Shown here: positions 8,320-10,069 of the stretch, piece after piece | Layout of the letters: every line of letters begins with the position of its first letter | Position numbering within the stretch: position 1 is the stretch's first letter | DNA from: Desulfocapsa sp. | GTDB taxonomy: Bacteria; Desulfobacterota; Desulfobulbia; Desulfobulbales; Desulfocapsaceae | Assembly: GCA_029934915.1 (NCBI GenBank) | Contig: JAOZLI010000077.1 | Coordinates: 1-10,069 of the forward strand | Direction of reading: 5' to 3' | DNA: 10,069 bases | Translations under genes and position numbers: made by a program | Notes under the pieces: generated by a model | Database searches by the model: none | Seen by the model: the letters and a program-made list of their open reading frames with translations, nothing else | What the model was told of the DNA's origin: nothing

Positions 8320-8406
8320 GGTACGTGTAAATTTTTTTTCCATGCACTACACTCAAAGGACAGAAGTCTTTGTTCTTTACTAATAGAAATGGAGTGAGGA
8401 ATTACT

Positions 8407-8739
8407 ATGAGTGAATTGTTGGCAAAATTCTTAAACTTTGTGGAATCGACCCATTTACAGGAGCAGGTAGCAGAGGTTGATTATGTCGGCCTTTTCAGTA
8501 ATCCGTGGTTTTTGGTTCCTTTTATTTGTGCCGTGCTGTACCTCCTCTATAAACAGTCTTTTAAAGATCTGATATTAATAGTAGCGTTTCTCGGCGTGTG
8601 GTGGGTTAGTGGAACTCAATATATGGATACTCTGGTGGTCGGTAATGAGCTGCAGATAAGTAAGATCCTACCGGTTTTGTTTGGCGGGGCTGCTCTGGTT
8701 GGCTTTGTTATCTATTTGTTCTTCGGCCGTTCTGATTAG
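8407..8739 (+). CDS. Small multi-pass membrane protein of unknown function
   Basis: This is a 110-residue protein I do not recognise as a named family. An amphipathic, mildly acidic N-terminus (1-28) is followed by three hydrophobic segments that look like membrane helices: about 31-48 (PWFLVPFICAVLYLLY), 54-71 (DLILIVAFLGVWWVSG) and 86-106 (ILPVLFGGAALVGFVIYLFF). A short polar end, GRSD, follows. Aromatic residues sit at the helix borders, as is usual for inner-membrane proteins. No signal peptide, Cys pairs or catalytic motif is visible. The ATG is well supported: GAGGA lies 6 nt upstream. The gene is 85 bp before the cNMP/PATAN gene on the same strand and may be co-transcribed with it. A role linked to that signalling protein, or to the divergent glnK-amtB, is only a guess from position. 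Confidence 0.8.
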   Translation: MSELLAKFLNFVESTHLQEQVAEVDYVGLFSNPWFLVPFICAVLYLLYKQSFKDLILIVAFLGVWWVSGTQYMDTLVVGNELQISKILPVLFGGAALVGFVIYLFFGRSD

Positions 8740-8824
8740 TACTGTTAATAATTCTTTTGTGAAGAAACTTGTCAAATTCTACGCGATTAGCGCTTTGTTT
8801 ATCGTGCAGAGTAGAGGGTAAGAT

Positions 8825-9895
8825 ATGCAGTTTCGTAATGGTGTTTTTGTCATTACCGAGGAAAACCATTGTCCATTATATAATGTGGGTGAAGAGTTGC
8901 ACGTGGATGAGGGGATGCTGAAACTTCCCGCCGCCAAGGCAACTTGCCTGACCCTTACCAGGGACTTGATAGATCTTGCCTCGGAAGATATTGCCTTTGA
9001 ACGCTATTTACAGGGAAGTAGAAAGAAAACAAAATTTGAGTGTGGCGGTTGTACAGGAATAATTCGTTTTGAGTTCAAGCAGGAAAAAGAATTTGCCACG
9101 ATTCAAATGAAGTTGCTTGCTGCAGCTGAACGACGCGAAAAACTGAAATCTACTGCTCGTTTTGCCGGACTTTTAAGAACCATCGAAATTTTCAAACCTC
9201 TGTCTGATAATGATCTTATCGATCTTGCCACCTTGCTCAAACTCGTGGATTATAACTGGGGATTCCCTATTCTCCAGAAAGGGGATCCCGCCTCGCATCT
9301 TTTTATCATTATTTCCGGTAGAGTTGAGGTTATGGATGAAGATGGTGTGACCCTGGCCGAGATGGGGCGCGGAGAAGTGTTTGGCGAAATGAGTCTTCTT
9401 TCAGGAGATAGCGTCACCACCACCATCATGGCCATGGAGCCCTGTCAAATTGCCTGCCTCAGCCAGAAAAATTTCAGGCATGTCCTTACTCGTTTCCCAG
9501 CCCTTCAGGTGTTCTTCTACAAGTTGCTGGTGGGGCGGATCACAACCATTAATTATCAACGTGCCGAAGAGCTCTCTTCCGGTATGGTTGGGCAGCTTGG
9601 GGATATCCCACCCCTTGAGTTGTTTCAGATGATTAACTCCAATCAAAAAACTGGATCTTTAAAACTTGAAGTTAGAGAACAGAAGGCAACTATTCTTTTT
9701 AATGAGGGGGAATTAGTATATGCCTCATTTAATGGTAAAGAAGGGAAAGAAGCTTTCTACGACGCATTGGCTGTGAATGAAGGGCGTTTTAAGTTTGTTC
9801 AAGGCCTTGGTGTGAAGGATATGGAGCGGGATGTCGTTGGTGGTTTTATGGGCATGTTGATGGAAGGTATGAAACGAATAGATGATGAAGAATGA
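8825..9895 (+). CDS. cNMP-binding-like domain + PATAN/DUF4388 signalling protein with a Cys-containing N-terminus
   Basis: This is a 356-residue soluble protein with three parts. Residues 1-95 form a small beta-rich module with C16, C41 and a C73-GG-C76 pair; the start (CPLYNVGEEL) resembles the TIGR04076 family of small Cys proteins, with moderate certainty. Residues about 115-240 form a cyclic-nucleotide-binding fold of the Crp type: a helix (LLRTIEIFKPLSDNDLIDLA), GFPILQKGDPASHLFIIISGRVEV, then FGEMSLLSGDS (186-196). The usual phosphate-binding R-[S/T]-A after FGE is replaced by TTT (198-200), so cAMP or cGMP binding is doubtful. Residues about 255-330 form a PATAN/DUF4388 domain (LGDIPPLELFQMINSNQKTGSLKL, ILFNEGELVYASF). 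There is no DNA-binding helix-turn-helix, so it is not a Crp-type regulator. The ATG at 8825 has GAGGG 6 nt upstream. Confidence 0.85.
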   Translation: MQFRNGVFVITEENHCPLYNVGEELHVDEGMLKLPAAKATCLTLTRDLIDLASEDIAFERYLQGSRKKTKFECGGCTGIIRFEFKQEKEFATIQMKLLAAAERREKLKSTARFAGLLRTIEIFKPLSDNDLIDLATLLKLVDYNWGFPILQKGDPASHLFIIISGRVEVMDEDGVTLAEMGRGEVFGEMSLLSGDSVTTTIMAMEPCQIACLSQKNFRHVLTRFPALQVFFYKLLVGRITTINYQRAEELSSGMVGQLGDIPPLELFQMINSNQKTGSLKLEVREQKATILFNEGELVYASFNGKEGKEAFYDALAVNEGRFKFVQGLGVKDMERDVVGGFMGMLMEGMKRIDDEE

Positions 9896-10069
9896 GCTTT
9901 TCCCTCCTGTAAGATTCACTTAAAAGCAATACCCCTTAGGTTTCACTGCAAAATAATTCTTTACTTTTGGATTCTTGGTCATATATAATTTTTAGAATAA
10001 TTGTGGTCCATAGTGGATTATTATTCTTAACACATTGTGTGGTACTGGCTAGTGCCAATGGCCTGTTTT
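9896..10069. other. Non-coding end of the window
   Basis: No gene was seen in these 174 bp. TATAAT (9984-9989) is a perfect -10 box, but the sequence 17 bp upstream (TTACTT) is a poor -35. Short inverted repeats TCCA/TGGA (10007-10018) and TGGC/GCCA (10046-10057) are present but too short to interpret. No clear terminator for the cNMP/PATAN gene was found. A downstream gene on the plus strand may begin beyond the edge. Confidence 0.4.

Noticed and set aside
8165..8383. A 72-codon plus-strand reading frame in the glnK upstream region.
   Set aside because: It begins with TTG without a ribosome-binding site, overlaps the paired dyad and inverted repeat, and its composition resembles no family.
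9984..9989. TATAAT as a firm promoter for a gene beyond the window.
   Set aside because: There is no convincing -35 box and no downstream gene can be seen, so it is mentioned only within the non-coding end feature.

Overview
The window looks like ordinary chromosomal DNA of a Gram-negative, probably deltaproteobacterial (Desulfobacterota, Desulfobulbales-like) organism. This is inferred from three things: RecBD proteins with a full motif set, a glnK-amtB pair behind a possible sigma-54 promoter, and two proteins that join PilZ or cNMP-binding domains to PATAN/DUF4388 domains, a style common in Desulfobacterota and Myxococcota. No transposase, integrase, tRNA, rRNA, CRISPR array or phage gene was seen.

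Layout. (1) 22-879, minus: a PilZ + PATAN/DUF4388 signalling protein whose PilZ ligand loop is degenerate. (2) 880-1114: a divergent intergenic region with a good sigma-70-type promoter for the PilZ gene, a fair one for recB, and a plus-strand terminator-like hairpin between the two genes. (3) 1115-6240, plus: recB and recD, overlapping by one base as TGATG. They encode the beta and alpha subunits of exonuclease V. recC is not in the window. The only in-frame start codon preceded by a good ribosome-binding site for recB is an ATA. (4) 6245-6305: a strong hairpin with U-tracts on both sides, serving the convergent recD and amtB ends. (5) 6309-8029, minus: a glnK-amtB operon (PII signal protein and ammonium channel). 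(6) 8030-8406: a regulatory stretch with a candidate sigma-54 promoter for glnK and, roughly 110-155 bp upstream of its likely start, two copies of a 13-bp dyad exactly 32 bp apart. (7) 8407-8739, plus: a small membrane protein of unknown function. (8) 8825-9895, plus: a cytoplasmic signalling protein with a Cys-containing N-terminal module, a cNMP-binding-like domain lacking the usual phosphate-binding Arg, and a C-terminal PATAN/DUF4388 domain. (9) 9896-10069: non-coding, with a weak promoter-like element.

How the genes work together. RecB and RecD are two subunits of one repair nuclease/helicase and should be co-translated. GlnK binds and gates AmtB according to nitrogen status, and the operon's order and promoter fit that. 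The two PATAN proteins are separate signalling adaptors at opposite ends; nothing in the sequence links them to each other or to RecBD. No convincing new defence or mobile system was found. The points most worth a second look are the recB start, the absent recC, the paired dyad upstream of glnK, and the ligand-site substitutions in the two PATAN proteins.
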